A stretch of 64,000 nucleotides of DNA, taken from Marthasterias glacialis (lineage: Eukaryota > Echinodermata > Asteroidea > Forcipulatida > Asteriidae). Shown here one piece after another: positions 1 to 11,465 of this stretch; the first letter of the stretch is position 1, and every line of letters begins with the position of its first letter. A model generated the notes under the pieces. That model did no database searches. It saw only the letters and a program-made list of their open reading frames with translations, and had not been told where the DNA came from. Both the position numbers and the translations under genes were made by a program. Location: the NCBI GenBank assembly GCA_911728455.2, contig OU452233.1, positions 17,817,926 to 17,881,925 on the forward strand, given 5' to 3'.

Positions 1-652
1 AGTGACCTTTGTACATTCCAGGGCCTTTCTGGCAGACGAGATACATTTTGTGCCATAATTTCCACATAAATTTAAGAATTATAAAAGTAACAGCTGAGCA
101 GGACTAGTCCTAACCTTGCTCTATGTCCTAACCGAGGAAAATACCAGGACTCGAAAAAGTAATGAGTATAACAATGCTTAACACACATCAGTGTGTGGGT
201 AAAAACCACAACTAATGAACAAAACTAGTTCCTTGTTCTTTCTTTATATCAAAAATTGGCTAAAAGCAGAGAGTGTAATCTCCATTAAGTGAAAGATTTT
301 TTTAATGCTTTCTTCAATTAGGCTGTGTACAAATCGTGCCTGAAGTCCACAGGCTGATTGGCTCTTTTGTAAACGTGATATCACAGGTCACATGGTCTAT
401 AACACCACTTAATTACCGAGCACCGGAATGTGCTACCCGACTATTTGATACCCTCAAAAGGTGAGTCTATGTCAACACCTTGAGATAAACAAAATGAGGA
501 TAAATATATCCTACATCCACTATGACAACTGTCCAACATAAATTGTCTCTGGAAGTTAACATCCTTGGAATGGAATGTCTTTTCTCTCATAATTTCGTCC
601 CCGTTTGCACGACGTGATGGGTATGTCAAAACTTCGGCGATATTCGCATTTT
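1..652. other. Intergenic, no gene seen
   Basis: No reading frame here looks like a protein and no splice-bounded exon was recognised. The only recognisable item is the tail of a tRNA-derived SINE near 140-208. Confidence 0.5.
140..208 (+). repeat. SINE tail (family B)
   Basis: The segment with 'tgcttaacacacatcagtgt' followed by 'gggtaaaaa' matches the 3' part of the fuller SINE at 22521-22682, where it follows a tRNA-like head. Only the tail is present here, so it is a 5'-truncated copy. Confidence 0.5.
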
Positions 653-1011
653 AAAGCCCCAGATCAAAAAGGTAAACTGGCTGTATAAATGCTTCAATTC
701 TTTGCACAAATCAAGATATTTGTAATAAAAGATACCAGCTGTGAAAAGTGCAGCTCTTTTTGTTGTTTCGTTTGCAAGAAAACGGTACAAATGCGTTCAG
801 CATTTTGTACGCATTGCTATAGGCAAAGTTTTTGTCTCAGTGAGACGAAAATGTTTATTTTATCTTGTTTTATGTATTAAAAAGGATAACACTTCAGGCA
901 GAAACATTTCAAGGAAAGTTTTCTACCATCACAATCTTTACACCATGTAAGGTACATGTAAATCTGTGACCAGTTTTGTTTTTCTTCTTACCGATGTTGA
1001 GCTGGGGCTTT
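653..1011. mobile_element. MITE-like element, 'aaagccccag' family, copy 1
   Basis: A 359 bp segment begins with 'aaagccccag' and ends with the inverse 'gctggggcttt'. A second copy in the opposite orientation lies at 28820-29171 inside an SGPL1 intron. Both carry an internal palindrome around 'gtctcagtgagac'. No transposase frame is present, so this is a non-autonomous element. The two short overlapping frames inside it are not convincing genes. Confidence 0.65.
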
Positions 1012-2069
1012 CAAAGGTGCTAAATTCAAAATTGAGAATGCTGCGGCAGTATTAAAACTTTCTTGCGCAGTTTAAGTGCCCTAATGCGTTTTAAGGGTTA
1101 GATCTTTTCAATATCCTAATACAAAATCGTCACAACATTGATTAATTGACACAATTGTTGGTCATACATGCCCGTCTGTTCGTGAAAATGCAAAATCACG
1201 ATGACCTTTTAATCTTTAGTGTATGTTTTTACATAGTGGAGGGCGCACATGTCACGCGTGTAAGATGTACCTCTTTATCTTCTACACATTACACTTTCTT
1301 TATACTAAAATGTATAGCGCCCTCAAGGGTTGAGATGTAATTCCTTATCTTCCAAGCGGGAAGTGTCGTGGATGACATTGATAGCGCCCTCTTGCGGGGA
1401 AAAATACAAATAAATGAGAAGGTCTTGCACCGAGACTAGTCCGCTTGCGGTCAGTTGGCTCTGCAGCTTATTATCATAACGTTGTAGAACCTGCCAAGCC
1501 ACGACAGTCGAGAGTTCGTGACTCCTTTTCGGGTTACACGAAGCCATGCCAAGGCTGGCACAAGGACCCACCTGGCTGGAAGAACGAACCCATTAAATTT
1601 CAACCGCCCGAATTGGTATTTTTAAGATAATGACCACAAGAGGGCGGTAGTACTTTTTCAACGAACTACAATGTCGAAACTATTTACTAACTGTTCTCCT
1701 GCGTGAAATAACCGCTCTAGTTTGTCGCCAAAATCTCAAAAACGCTACCACCTTTTGAAATGAAACTTTCACAGGTTAGTTTTATGGTATAAATCTACAA
1801 TTGTCTTGGTTTGAAACAAACAGTAGGCTCAAATTACCAAACGTACGCAATGCCTTTGACCTCAATCAAACCCATGCAATATCTCACAACGTGATCACGC
1901 GCGCCCTGACAAGCGTGTCACCACATTTTTGAAAACGCAAAGTGAAAACGCAAAAAAATATAACTTTACCTACATGCCCGTCCATTTTTATACAATATAT
2001 TTTGCAAATGCGTAGGGATGCCCGGCTCTTCGTGAAAACGCAAAATACATTGATGAATGCTCAATTACC
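1012..2069. other. Intergenic, no gene seen
   Basis: No convincing coding sequence. A 'gcgccctc' motif recurs near 1317 and 1384, with an inverse 'gagggcg' near 1640, but the arms are too short to call an element. Confidence 0.4.
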
Positions 2070-2390
2070 AATAGACCGATTGCGCGACCAATGTTTACCT
2101 GTCATCACGTGACCTATTGTGGGTACTACGTCATCTCAGCTGATGGCAAACTACGTTCAAATACATGCTGGGACCGACAGAGTCACACCAAAAGTCGGCT
2201 TTTGGTGATAATAACACAGTTACTAAGCCTTTTTATAAAAGTTGTATGTTGTGACATTGATATTAATAACATTACTGTTCCATTAACCAGTGTTCTACTA
2301 CAAAAGAGGCTTATTTTGAGTTATGCACTAGGCCTAACTCTATTGTATTTACAGCGCATAACTTTTGTCATTCTGTCAAATGATTGAAAG
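2070..2390. mobile_element. Truncated copy of the 'aatagaccgattgcgcgac' element
   Basis: The left end and about 300 bp of interior match the fuller copies at 10686-11465, 14658-15436 and 21674-22476: the same start, then 'catctcagctgatggcaaac' and 'gtcggcttttggt'. The matching right end is missing. The 98-residue frame here is an accidental frame in the repeat. Confidence 0.6.
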
Positions 2391-3089
2391 ATATCATTAT
2401 TTAAACTAATAAAACAAAATTTATAGTGTCCCAATGGCGGGGGTTATGATCGAGCTAACATCTGTATCCAAAAATGAACTAAAAAATGGCGCAGCAGGAT
2501 AAAAAAAAAACCTGGGAGAGAGGTTTGGGCTGATGAGCTTGTTAACAATCTTGTCCAGGATGTAAAATGTGTGGCGGGACTGATTGGACTGTTGATCGGT
2601 GCAAATGCGTTCGCTCGGACCCACCGTTCTCTTCGGACGCTGGGACTAAGCGGACGCAATGCGCACAATTACAGCATGTTCACGCACGATATCAATACAC
2701 TTACGAATGGATTGGAATTAGGAATTAGACAAAATATGTCTTGACCCCTCTTGCTCCTCCTCCCCCAAATGAAAATGACTGCCCGTGGTGCGTTAAAAAA
2801 ATAACGCAGGCTATTGCGTCGCAGTCAACTTACACTAAACTCTCATATTATCGCGGTATCGTTATTATCGCGGTGTCAAAAGTTTGAAATAATGTGTTGA
2901 TCATTATACGCCAATTATCAACTAGTTTATAGAGTGAACTGCTCACAGCAATACATTTCTGCCGATCTGAAATCCAAAATGTCGTGCATCAAATAAATTC
3001 ACATGTTTTTTCAATTAATGTTTCACCAGCTGGTTTTGCTGAAAACCACTTAACGGTACTGACATTCTCAACGATTATACTATAAACTA
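2391..3089. other. Intergenic, no gene seen
   Basis: Short overlapping frames occur on the minus strand around 2421-2668 but have no domain character, homologous copy or splice context. Confidence 0.4.
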
Positions 3090-3220
3090 GGCCAAGTTCG
3101 AGCAAGGACCTTTTGTCGACTAATGGCTGATATTAACTGGTACTCATCCTCAAAAACATGTGTTGGGTACCAGGCATTATCGACCTCTAGTCGACAAATG
3201 GTCCTTGCGCGAACTTGTCC
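3090..3220. mobile_element. Foldback/MITE-like element, 'ggccaagttcg' family
   Basis: Imperfect terminal inverted repeats of about 30 bp: 'ggccaagttcgagcaaggac' on the left against 'gtccttgcgcgaacttgtcc' on the right, with 'gtcgac' inside both arms. A close relative with the same ends is at 37302-37414, and a longer relative with diverged ends at 23491-23825. Confidence 0.65.
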
Positions 3221-4293
3221 CTAGCTAAACTAAATAAACGATTGCAAAAAGTACATACCTGTGAAGACCGCTCTAAGAAGTGTACGAGCAACTCACAATT
3301 TGTCAGGCGTTGTGAAATTTTAGCCAAAATGTTCCTCCTTTTATCAAATCGACAGTATTGTCGTATGTCAGCGTTGGAACTGGAAATAGCACAAAATTTG
3401 GGCGTGCAGTAGATGCGCATGCGTGTGACGTAATGACTAACCATAGGTGCCCTTTTCAAGTCACGCCTCCTGCAAGCTGCAACCAATGCAGATAATCAGG
3501 GCTTTGACTGCAAGGCCAGCAGGTGGTCCTAGAAGTCTTAATCTTATAGTTTATCGAGACTCACCGCCACAAGGTCAAAGGTGAGTACCGGTCTCATCTC
3601 TATAAACAGTGGATCGGTCCCAATAAATTGCTCAAAACTTTGACCTTAATTGCCGTATCATTGCGAAAACGTGGAATTTATGATGCTGGTATGTTTCGTA
3701 TGGAAAGTAGATCACTTATCATTGCAATAAATCTGGAATGTAGAACTGTAATTACGATAAGCGTAGAGGGCGCACCATTTTGAATGTCACGTCCGATAAA
3801 ACCCAAATCAATCAAAATCTCTTTCACACTTGTCATGGTCTTATTTGGATTCACCCTTAGTAACATTGTTGTTAATAAATTCAATTTATTGTTATTCATA
3901 CGTTTTCCTTTGTCAGATGCTGGTTTCTCCTTTTTATCATTTCGATAATCAGCTTGATATCATTAGTTGTTATTCGTCTTCCGTGCGAACCAACTTGGAG
4001 GGCTTTTGCTTTTAATGTCTGGTCCTAGTACACGTACCACACGGCACCCTGTATGGTTGTCTGCAGGCCCACTGGATGCCGTGATAGTCCTGGCTTGTAG
4101 CCAATCATTTTACCCGCCAGGACGTTTCGGGACTGGATAGGGACTTTCCCAAACACATATATCCGCTTCGACAGACGGAGATCAAATTCGAAAGTTCAGG
4201 GTCGTGTTTGCGAGAAAGACATTCAGGCCTAAAGATTTCTCACAATAGCTTCAACCAACATTAGAAGATTTTGGAATACAAGTATTATAACCT
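3221..4293. other. Intergenic, no gene seen
   Basis: No protein-like frame or repeat recognised. Confidence 0.4.
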
Positions 4294-4528
4294 TAAAGGG
4301 GCCGTGTCGTCATGATCGTAGTCTGCCTGTTTCTGGACCCAGAAACATGAACTCTCACCCAGTTTATACTGCACGCTCCCGCCTCGACCGTCATATCACA
4401 TAGGGTGCCGTCATTATTTTTCTCTGATGTGACCGCCACTCGCGAGCGTGTGCGTGCAATAACAGATTGGGAGGTCATAATTCAGTCTAGCCACAGACTC
4501 GCTGTGATCACGACGACCCAGCCCCTTC
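4294..4528. mobile_element. MITE-like element
   Basis: About 235 bp bounded by imperfect inverted repeats, 'aaggggccgtgtcgtcatga' on the left and the inverse of 'gatcacgacgacccagcccc' on the right. No coding content. Confidence 0.5.
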
Positions 4529-4876
4529 AACCCCAAATCACCCTTTGAAGGACTCCAGAAATATGGACACTTACTACCTCATTATTTTGATGATGAGTAA
4601 ACATTATATTAATTGGTGCTTTATTAAAGGTGTTCCATTAAAAGTTTCAATCATATTTCAATTTCAACAACTGGTCGATATTAAGTTAAAAAATATTTCT
4701 TGATTATTGTTTGAAGTTCCAGAGCTACTCATTTCAAGGATCTACAGCTATATTTGTTTCTGATGTATTTTTCTAATGAGTTCCACACAGCTTATTATTT
4801 TAAGTTACACTGTTTGTTTTTAAGTTTAAAGTCTTATTATTTTTAACTTCACTGCAAAAACTGTTTGACTGTTTCA
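4529..4876. other. AT-rich intergenic sequence, nothing recognised
   Basis: No frame, repeat or motif that I can support. Confidence 0.4.
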
Positions 4877-4997
4877 TTGATTCTATAGCTATCTATATTG
4901 TGACAACACCGACTTAGTGTTTATTATCTCCAATTGCTTTATTCCTGGTAAAATTAACACCAGGTCGGTGTTGTCACACAGATACCAACAGAATCAA
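4877..4997. repeat. Hairpin-forming inverted repeat
   Basis: Arms of about 35 nt. The inner part is a perfect 14 bp pair, 'gtgacaacaccgac' at 4900-4913 against 'gtcggtgttgtcac' at 4964-4977. The outer part continues imperfectly to 'ttgattct' and 'gaatcaa'. The loop is about 50 nt. It is probably a small foldback element. Confidence 0.6.
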
Positions 4998-5229
4998 TTT
5001 AACACCTCAGTGTTTCACAGCTTATTTGGTTTGAAGATGCAAAGCTTATTTAATAAAAAATAAAATAAAAATCCAAGAACCAAATAAAAACACACCTAGG
5101 CCGCCCTGGTTACTACCAAGTAGCGTTTACAGGCATGAAGAATAAGCTAGCATTACAAGCAATACCTAATAGTCTGGTTGGATAAGCGATAACATCTCAG
5201 TTAAAAGTAAGAAACGTGACTAGTTATTT

Positions 5230-5456
5230 TGTTATTTTGTTTGTTTGTTTGTTTGTTTGTTGGGTTGTTTGTTGGGTTGTTTGTTTGTTTGTTTGTTTGT
5301 TTGTTTGTTTGTTTGTTTGTTTGTTTGTTTGTTTGTTTGTTTGTTTGTTTGTTTGTTTGTTGGGTTGTTTGTTTGTTTGTTTGTTTGTTTGTTTGTTTGT
5401 TTGTTTGTTTGTTTATTTGTTTGGTTTTTGTTTGTTGGGTTGTTAGTTTGTTTGAT
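5230..5456. repeat. (GTTT)n microsatellite
   Basis: About 50 units of GTTT with a few 'ttggg' interruptions. The long cysteine- and phenylalanine-rich frames on the plus strand are artefacts of this repeat. Confidence 0.95.
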
Positions 5457-5749
5457 TAATTTGACGACTGTAGCCAGATCGCTGAAACTGACTATTTTTG
5501 CTTCCCATTGGTACGAGTGACCGTGTCTGAATAGATGGATTTAGCCAGATCGTTCAGGTTGACTATTTTCAATGTTGCCGAAGCAACCGGCAGCATTATA
5601 GCCGTACTGCATAGCTTTGGTCTGCTTTCTAAGTTACTTGCTTAATTCCAAATATAGATAAAATATATAAACAAATAAAAAGTTCGCGGAGGATCGTCCG
5701 GCACATACCCTAAGGCATTTACGTAAATTGAATATCATGCGAAATGCAA

Positions 5750-6226
5750 CTACTTCGGCATCTTGCAAATGTAACTCTTCGAAATACCACAAGGCGCATC
5801 GTTCCAGCCAGAAGAAGGGCCAAACATCTCAACGCAGCGCTCCGGGGTTCCCTCATGGTCATTTGGTTCCCCGGACATCCAGCCTTGGAAATCATAATTC
5901 GAGTTATCGGACCATTTGTATTCACCAGTCAAGCGTAACTCGTTCAATCCAATCCAATAGCGACCACCATCTAGTCCATAAGTTGTCTCCAGTAAACTTT
6001 TTAAGAAGTTGTCTTCTGAGGAGCTGTGAACAGACACCAGATTAGCCGTCTGTCCAGATGTGGATGTGAACCCGGCACAGTGTCCTTTGGCATTGTGCCA
6101 TGTCTTAGCAGGGCCGAATGGACGGTAGCAGCACCCTCCGTAGGTCAACCAGTAAGTTGGACACTCGCCCGTGAAAGCCACACCAAAAGCCACTGACAGC
6201 ACCAACACAATTCGCAGGAGAGACAT
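5750..6226 (-). CDS. Secreted C-type lectin, copy 1
   Basis: Intronless frame of 158 residues. Residues 1-20 form a hydrophobic signal peptide (MSLLRIVLVLSV...), so the protein should be secreted. The rest is one C-type lectin domain with nothing after it. Visible marks: Cys22 and Cys33 for the extra N-terminal disulfide, Cys50/131/146/154 in the core, WIGL at 91-94, EPN at 120-122 and WND at 141-143. EPN with WND is the calcium-site-2 pattern usual for mannose-type binding, so Ca2+-dependent sugar binding is inferred. Compared with copies 2 and 3 it has an extra Cys32 and a two-residue longer loop after EPN. The ATG is chosen because the signal peptide begins there and is conserved in all three copies. 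Likely role: secreted pattern recognition or agglutination. Confidence 0.9.
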   Translation of the reverse strand: MSLLRIVLVLSVAFGVAFTGECPTYWLTYGGCCYRPFGPAKTWHNAKGHCAGFTSTSGQTANLVSVHSSSEDNFLKSLLETTYGLDGGRYWIGLNELRLTGEYKWSDNSNYDFQGWMSGEPNDHEGTPERCVEMFGPSSGWNDAPCGISKSYICKMPK

Positions 6227-6547
6227 TGCTGGATCACAAATGGTTACAGTCAGTTACCTGTCATGAACGAAATCTGAAAGTTACACTAAGTAAATTTGAC
6301 ATTGTGATTGTTATTACATTAATCAAAAGTGTCATTTGATGGGTAAAGCTGGCATCAATCTATGCACCCCCGGGAAAAAAGGAAGAAGAAGGGGGGAAAT
6401 ACGCCTTCCACACCATTAAAAGAGTGTTGGTTTTTTTGTTTTATCGAAAACCATAGTTTCAATCTAAAAATGCTCGCTCATTATCAATTTCAAACACGTA
6501 ACATATTCCTAAACAATTCCGTCTGATATCCTGTTGGTAAATGAAGG
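6227..6547. other. Upstream flank of lectin copy 1
   Basis: The first ~60 nt upstream of the ATG (minus strand) are conserved with copies 2 and 3, including 'gttcatgacag' followed by 'gtaactgact'. This could be a 5'-UTR exon start after an upstream intron, or simply conserved 5' UTR. No clear TATA box was seen. Confidence 0.35.
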
Positions 6548-6637
6548 CGTTTTGGAGCCGGAAGTGCATTGTAACATTATAGTCATGTAACATGATTGTA
6601 TAACATTCGTTAACATTGCTCTTCCGGTTCCAAAACG
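6548..6637. repeat. Short inverted repeat (foldback)
   Basis: Arms 'cgttttggagccggaagtgc' and the inverse of 'gctcttccggttccaaaacg', about 20 nt with two mismatches, separated by 50 nt. Probably a small non-autonomous element. Confidence 0.55.
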
Positions 6638-6965
6638 TCATCACTTAACAACAGCAAAGGCTTCAGTAGGGGTGCGTTCAACTCACGCGAGCGTTTTTGC
6701 TATCGTTTATGCGCGTCACACTAACTGTTTTGACCGAAACGTGCTGTGTTCAAAAGCATATGCGCTATGTTCGGACCAATCATTTTACGGTATCTGTTAT
6801 GATTATTCCGTGTGTTGAACAATGTTCTGTCGTCTGCTCCTTAAAATACAATTAAGAATTTTCCTTTCAACTTACGTTCAACACATTTGTAAACAATTAC
6901 ATTTTAACATAACGAATTATCAAAGCACTTTACGAGAAACATTCTGATTTGTGTGAGGTAAGGGT

Positions 6966-7127
6966 GGTTTATAGTTGGTCGCGCGACGATATCGCCCGAC
7001 GCTGTGATCGCTAGACGCTGAGCCTTTTCATTGCGGTCTATGGTCGCTGAGGCATCAGCGTTGACTATAAACTGCGTTGTGCGTCAATTTTACCGCCGTG
7101 CGATCGTCGCGCGACCAACTATAAACC
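6966..7127. mobile_element. MITE with perfect 25 bp terminal inverted repeats
   Basis: 162 bp bounded by perfect inverted repeats. The left arm begins 'ggtttatagttggtcgcgcg' (6966-6990) and the right arm ends 'cgcgcgaccaactataaacc' (7103-7127). The interior is GC-rich and noncoding. A part of the terminal sequence ('gactataaac') recurs inside. Confidence 0.8.
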
Positions 7128-7989
7128 AGCCTGTAAGTCATAAGGTGTAGGTCAGATTAGTCTAATTTGTATGGACTTGTCACTGCTTTTTTTTCATTTT
7201 TGAAAGTTGGTGAACATACGCTAACAGCTCCTCTACACCGTTTGCCAATATTTTCAAACGCCACTTGTGCCCACCGTGTTCCCAACGAGTGGAACGCACC
7301 CTAGTTTGCTGGTACGAACACGTGAGTCGCTGTTTAAGGGGCTGTGACGTCATGGTTATAGCAGTAAATAGAATAACCCAGTTACTTCGCGTGCGTGCGT
7401 GCGCGCCGGCGGTCGCGTTACAGTTTGACAAAGATTGCACCCTTTGTTTGTGATTTGACCGCAAGCGAGCTAGTGCGCAGTTTCTGGGGGTGGGGGTGGG
7501 TGGGGGAGTTCAATTTCATATTTCCACGCACAGACAAAGGTCTGCTATAATCATGATATCACAGCACCTTGATTTGTGTCTTTCGATTGCTGCGCACTCA
7601 AAAGCACGAAATAAACGGGCACTGCAGACATTATCCTGATAAAATTTCCACTGCTTGGTCTGTATTAAAAAAACTGTAGAGGACGGGAATGAATTTAGTC
7701 CTGTCTTTCATTCATCAAGTTTCTTATAATCATCAAAGTTTTCCAAAGCATCTTCTAAAAAATGTTTGATACAAAGGTTTTAGTTTATACTTCTTTTTCC
7801 CATACTGCTCCGGCATGCTACCAGTACCATTTTTAAATTATTACTATTATTTTTCATTATTATTTTGTCTAGCTGGAAAATAATTCGCTTCACAGGCGAT
7901 TCGGTTGGCCGATGTTGCGAACCCACACACACACAAGTCCCACAAAAGATTCCAGTGAAATAAGCATTTCGAAACGCACCGGGAAATTC
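7128..7989. other. Non-coding part of lectin unit 1
   Basis: Contains 'aaggggctgtgacgtcatgg' near 7338, similar to one end of the 4294-4528 element but without a matching opposite end. There is a G-rich run near 7486-7507. No gene seen. Confidence 0.4.
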
Positions 7990-8640
7990 TCAAGTAAGCC
8001 AACTATCGATGAAAAATAAAACTGAAATTTGTCTTATTTCAAAAGAAGATCATACTAATTGTACCACATAAGCCTACACAGTAAAAAAAAGATCGCTCGA
8101 AGCTTCATTGTTGCACCTTTTGGCATGTGTTTTTGGACGGTTTATTGGTGGAATACCTGAAAACAAAATCAGCTTCTTCTTCTTTTTCTTCTTTGCAGGA
8201 ATTAAAACATTAGCATAATCAACCTACTCTGAACTACAGCTACCAACACCCACTGCTGGGTGTTAATTATGAAAAGTCGAATTTATACATTACCTCTTCC
8301 AACTTCACACTTGATTGAAGCTACTGACAAATTGGGGATATTCCGGTAAAGTCTTTATTCTGATAAAATCAATGCAGAGTGCTTGAAATTCAACAGCAGA
8401 CCTGGTGTTGGGTTAACTTCGATACGATTGAACTGTGCACCCGGATTACCGGAGGTCACTCGGGTGATCTGTGGAGTCACGGAAGCCTCTGGTCTAATTG
8501 GTTTAACATATTTGGTCCGTAAAAAAATAATGTTTGTGAAATCTTTCGCTGCAATATTCACTTTGTGAAGAGAATTTTTTTTCTTCTTCTTCTTCACCTA
8601 AACAGCTGGACTGTGTGCAAATCGTTATTACAATTATAAA

Positions 8641-9536
8641 AAAAAAATGTTATCAGTGTAATTAAGGGCATATCGTGTATTGCACAATATTTATTTATTT
8701 ATTTAAATATGTTTTCATTTTGAAAAAAGGCCACAAAGCAGACGGGCCGGGTTTATACTGTAAACCCTACTTCCTATAGACTCCCTTTAGTACAGAAAAG
8801 CAGTTTATCAGTTGATACGATGATAATAAATTATGCCACAGCCAAAGCTATTGTCTTGTCATTCTGTATCGACTTTTTAACAACGGATGCGACATTTTGT
8901 TCAGACTCAGCTGGTCCTGGTACGGAACGTTCTTTAAAATGTGGCAGCAGTTTGTGGTGATAAGCGTATGAGGTCGCGCCATTTGCTGATCTTTGACACT
9001 GCGCCCTCTGCATGTTGTCTAATTAACCCTATCAGGACCGGGCTTCTTTTTTTTTACGCACAGGGACCGAGGGGTACAAAGTGCCCCCTCCGTGTTTTCC
9101 AAAGTGTTTGACCGATTTTGATGAAACTTGCCACAAATGTTCATTTCAGAGAGTTCTACAATCATGATGACGTCAAAAAAAATCAAAAGCCGTCACTAAA
9201 ATCTTCGGGTTTTTTTTTAAGTTCCAAAGCTTACTCAAAGAAAATAAACCATATCGACAAACAAAAACCTTTAGGCTATAGGTTTTAATACCATGAAATA
9301 CATGTATAATAAGTGTTTTCAGTTATTGTTATTGTTAATGAAGGAATTAGACAGCATTACGATAATTATTTCATTGAACAAGCGATGGACGTAAACACGA
9401 CAGCTCACTATACAGCAATTAACGCTATAGGCCTATAGATGACCATCGTTCAAGTAGGTGCTTGTCAAAGGCCATTACAACAATTAGTTTAAACAAAATG
9501 ACTATTAAATTTTGTTTTTAATTGGTCCGAATAAGT
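8641..9536. other. Spacer between lectin units 1 and 2
   Basis: No gene recognised. AT-rich with short homopolymers. Not obviously shared with the other units. Confidence 0.4.
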
Positions 9537-9737
9537 GACCGTGTCTGTGAAATGGGGACTTCAGCCAGATCGCTGAAATTGACTGTTTTCAACGTTGCTG
9601 AAGCAGCCAGCAGCCAGCAGCCATAGCCGTAGCTGCATAGCAAAGCATGGTCAGCATATTGATGTTATAAGGCGATCGCTTTCTAATCAGTTACTTGCTT
9701 AATTCTGGTAAAAATATTCCAGGTTAAAATACATTGT

Positions 9738-9743
9738 TTTAAT
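9738..9743 (-). promoter_or_regulatory. Candidate poly(A) signal, lectin copy 2
   Basis: ATTAAA on the minus strand about 80 nt downstream of the stop codon. It is conserved at the matching place in copy 3. Confidence 0.4.
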
Positions 9744-9820
9744 GGTCTGGCAGAGACGCCAGGCACATACAATTATACTTAAAGGCATATGCAGTACGTA
9801 AATTGACGTGCGAAATGGAA

Positions 9821-10291
9821 TTACTTCGGCATCTTGCAAATAACTTTCTTCGTTTGACCACAAAGAGAATCGTTCCAGCCCACTCTATTTGTTTTCCAAA
9901 TCTCAACGCAGTGCTCCGAGGCGCTGTTTGGTTCCCCGGAGAGCCAGCCTTGGTAATTGAAATCTGAGTGATCGGACCATCTGTACTGTCCGGGCCACTG
10001 TAATTCGTTCAGTCCGATCCAATAGCGACCATTATCTGTTCCATAAGTTGACTCCACTAAATTTTTTACGAATGAGTTTTCTGAGGAACTGTGAATAGAC
10101 ACGAGATGAGCCGTCTGTCCAGATGTGGACGTGAACCGTTGACAGACTCCTTCGGCATGCTGCCATGTCTGACGAGTGCCGAAGAGACGGTAGCAGTAGC
10201 CTGCGTATGATGTCCAGTAAGTTGGACACTCGTCCGTGAAAGCCACGCCAAACGCCACTGATAGCACCAACACATTTCGCAGGAGAGACAT
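9821..10291 (-). CDS. Secreted C-type lectin, copy 2
   Basis: Intronless 156-residue frame: signal peptide 1-20, then a single C-type lectin domain. Cys22, 33 and 50 and Cys128, 144 and 152 give the six cysteines of a long-form domain. WIGL is at 91-94, EPN at 120-122 and WND at 139-141, so a mannose-type calcium site is predicted. From residue 113 to the end it is identical to copy 3. The N-terminal half differs at scattered positions (for example N6, D20, Y29 and VCQR at 49-52). This suggests recent duplication or gene conversion of the 3' half. Overlapping frames in the same region are shadows. Confidence 0.92.
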   Translation of the reverse strand: MSLLRNVLVLSVAFGVAFTDECPTYWTSYAGYCYRLFGTRQTWQHAEGVCQRFTSTSGQTAHLVSIHSSSENSFVKNLVESTYGTDNGRYWIGLNELQWPGQYRWSDHSDFNYQGWLSGEPNSASEHCVEIWKTNRVGWNDSLCGQTKKVICKMPK

Positions 10292-10685
10292 TGTTGGATC
10301 ACAATGGTTGCAGTCAGTTACCTGTCATGAACGAAATTTGAAAGTTATGGGTAAATTAGATATTGTATCAAAATAATCATAAGTGTGACTAGCGAAGAAG
10401 ACATCCAAGAACTGACCTTGATACTGACTATCAAACCCATATTTCAGGAAGTCGCTCGGGTGATCTCTGGAGTTGTCTGGTCAAGTAAGCCTCTAGTCTG
10501 ACTTGGTTTTAAGGGAAAATGTAACATATTTTGGTATGTACAAAATGATTGTTAACGTTGCAACATTCACTTTGTGAAGACAGTCATTATTTTCAACAGC
10601 TCGACTGTGGGCACATTTTGTTTAATCATCATAGGGGCATGCACGGTAATCTTTTCAGCATGCTTTCATTTCGTGTTCACAAATT

Positions 10686-11465
10686 AATAGACAGATTGCG
10701 CGACCAATGTTTGCATGTCATCACGTGGCCTGTAGTGGGTATCACGTCATCTCAGCTGATGGCAAACTACAACACATGCTGTGACCGACAAAGGCACAGC
10801 AACAGTCGGCTTTTGGTAATAATAACACAATAACTACTAAAATCCCTTTTCTTAAAGTTGTATGTTGTGACACTACTTTTTATCATTTTACTGTTTCATG
10901 GACTACCACTATTCTACACTTCAAAAGAGCTTTATTAAATTTTGAGTTATGCGTCGGAGTCGGACGACGATGTAGCCACCCGCCTGTTATTAGTGTTTGT
11001 AATGTAGGCCTAAATCACTATAAAAAGGGTAAAAAAAAAACGTTGGAAAAGTGAGCATTTCGGAATTTCAAATATAGATAAAGAAATCACAGTATTGGAA
11101 AGCCTTTTCTTTGGACGATTTCAGCTTCAAAACTGTGAAATTCTGCTGTTGAAAAGTGCGTGATCGCGGTCGTCTGGCCCAAACGTTCCGTCGTGCAACC
11201 AGTACTACCACGTCGTGAACATTAAACGTTCCTTTTCATTTTCAAGACTTGCTGGAACTGTCCTAACTGGCTTTATTCAGCCAATCGAGGTCTCTGGTAC
11301 AAACTCTGGAATATTTTTTACAGATTTCGAAAAAAGAAAATCCTCCATCGAATAAACAAAAATGCAACAATCATCATGTACCGTACTATACTTTCCTATG
11401 GAGGACGTCGTGTTTGTTTACATTCAGTACCCACTACGGGTCTTTGGTCACGCAATCGGTCTATT
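10686..11465. mobile_element. ~780 bp non-autonomous element, copy in lectin unit 2
   Basis: Starts 'aatagacagattgcgcgacc' and ends with the inverse motif 'cacgcaatcggtctatt', giving ~18 bp terminal inverted repeats. Related full copies are at 14658-15436 and 21674-22476, with a truncated one at 2070-2390. The 94-residue frame at 10549-10833 crosses its boundary and is not a gene. No transposase is seen. Confidence 0.75.

Larger units (their letters stand above)
5518..8640. repeat. Lectin tandem unit 1
   Basis: First and most diverged unit of the lectin array. The 5518-5640 flank aligns with 9537-9680 (shared 'gccagatcg' and 'ttacttgcttaattc'), the lectin gene follows at 5750-6226, and 7990-8600 aligns with 11770-12310 and 15745-16300 (shared 'ttggcatgtgtttttggac', 'cattacctcttccaacttca'). 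This unit lacks the ~780 bp mobile element found in units 2 and 3. Confidence 0.7.

Noticed and set aside
5216-5520. Three overlapping cysteine/phenylalanine-rich frames
   Set aside because: They are the translations of a (GTTT)n microsatellite in three frames.
10032-10302. Minus-strand frames overlapping lectin copy 2
   Set aside because: Shadows in other frames of the lectin gene; the same shadows appear over copy 3.
10549-10833. 94-residue plus frame, repeated at 14521-14742
   Set aside because: It crosses the boundary of a mobile element and is shortened by a stop in the second copy. No protein features.
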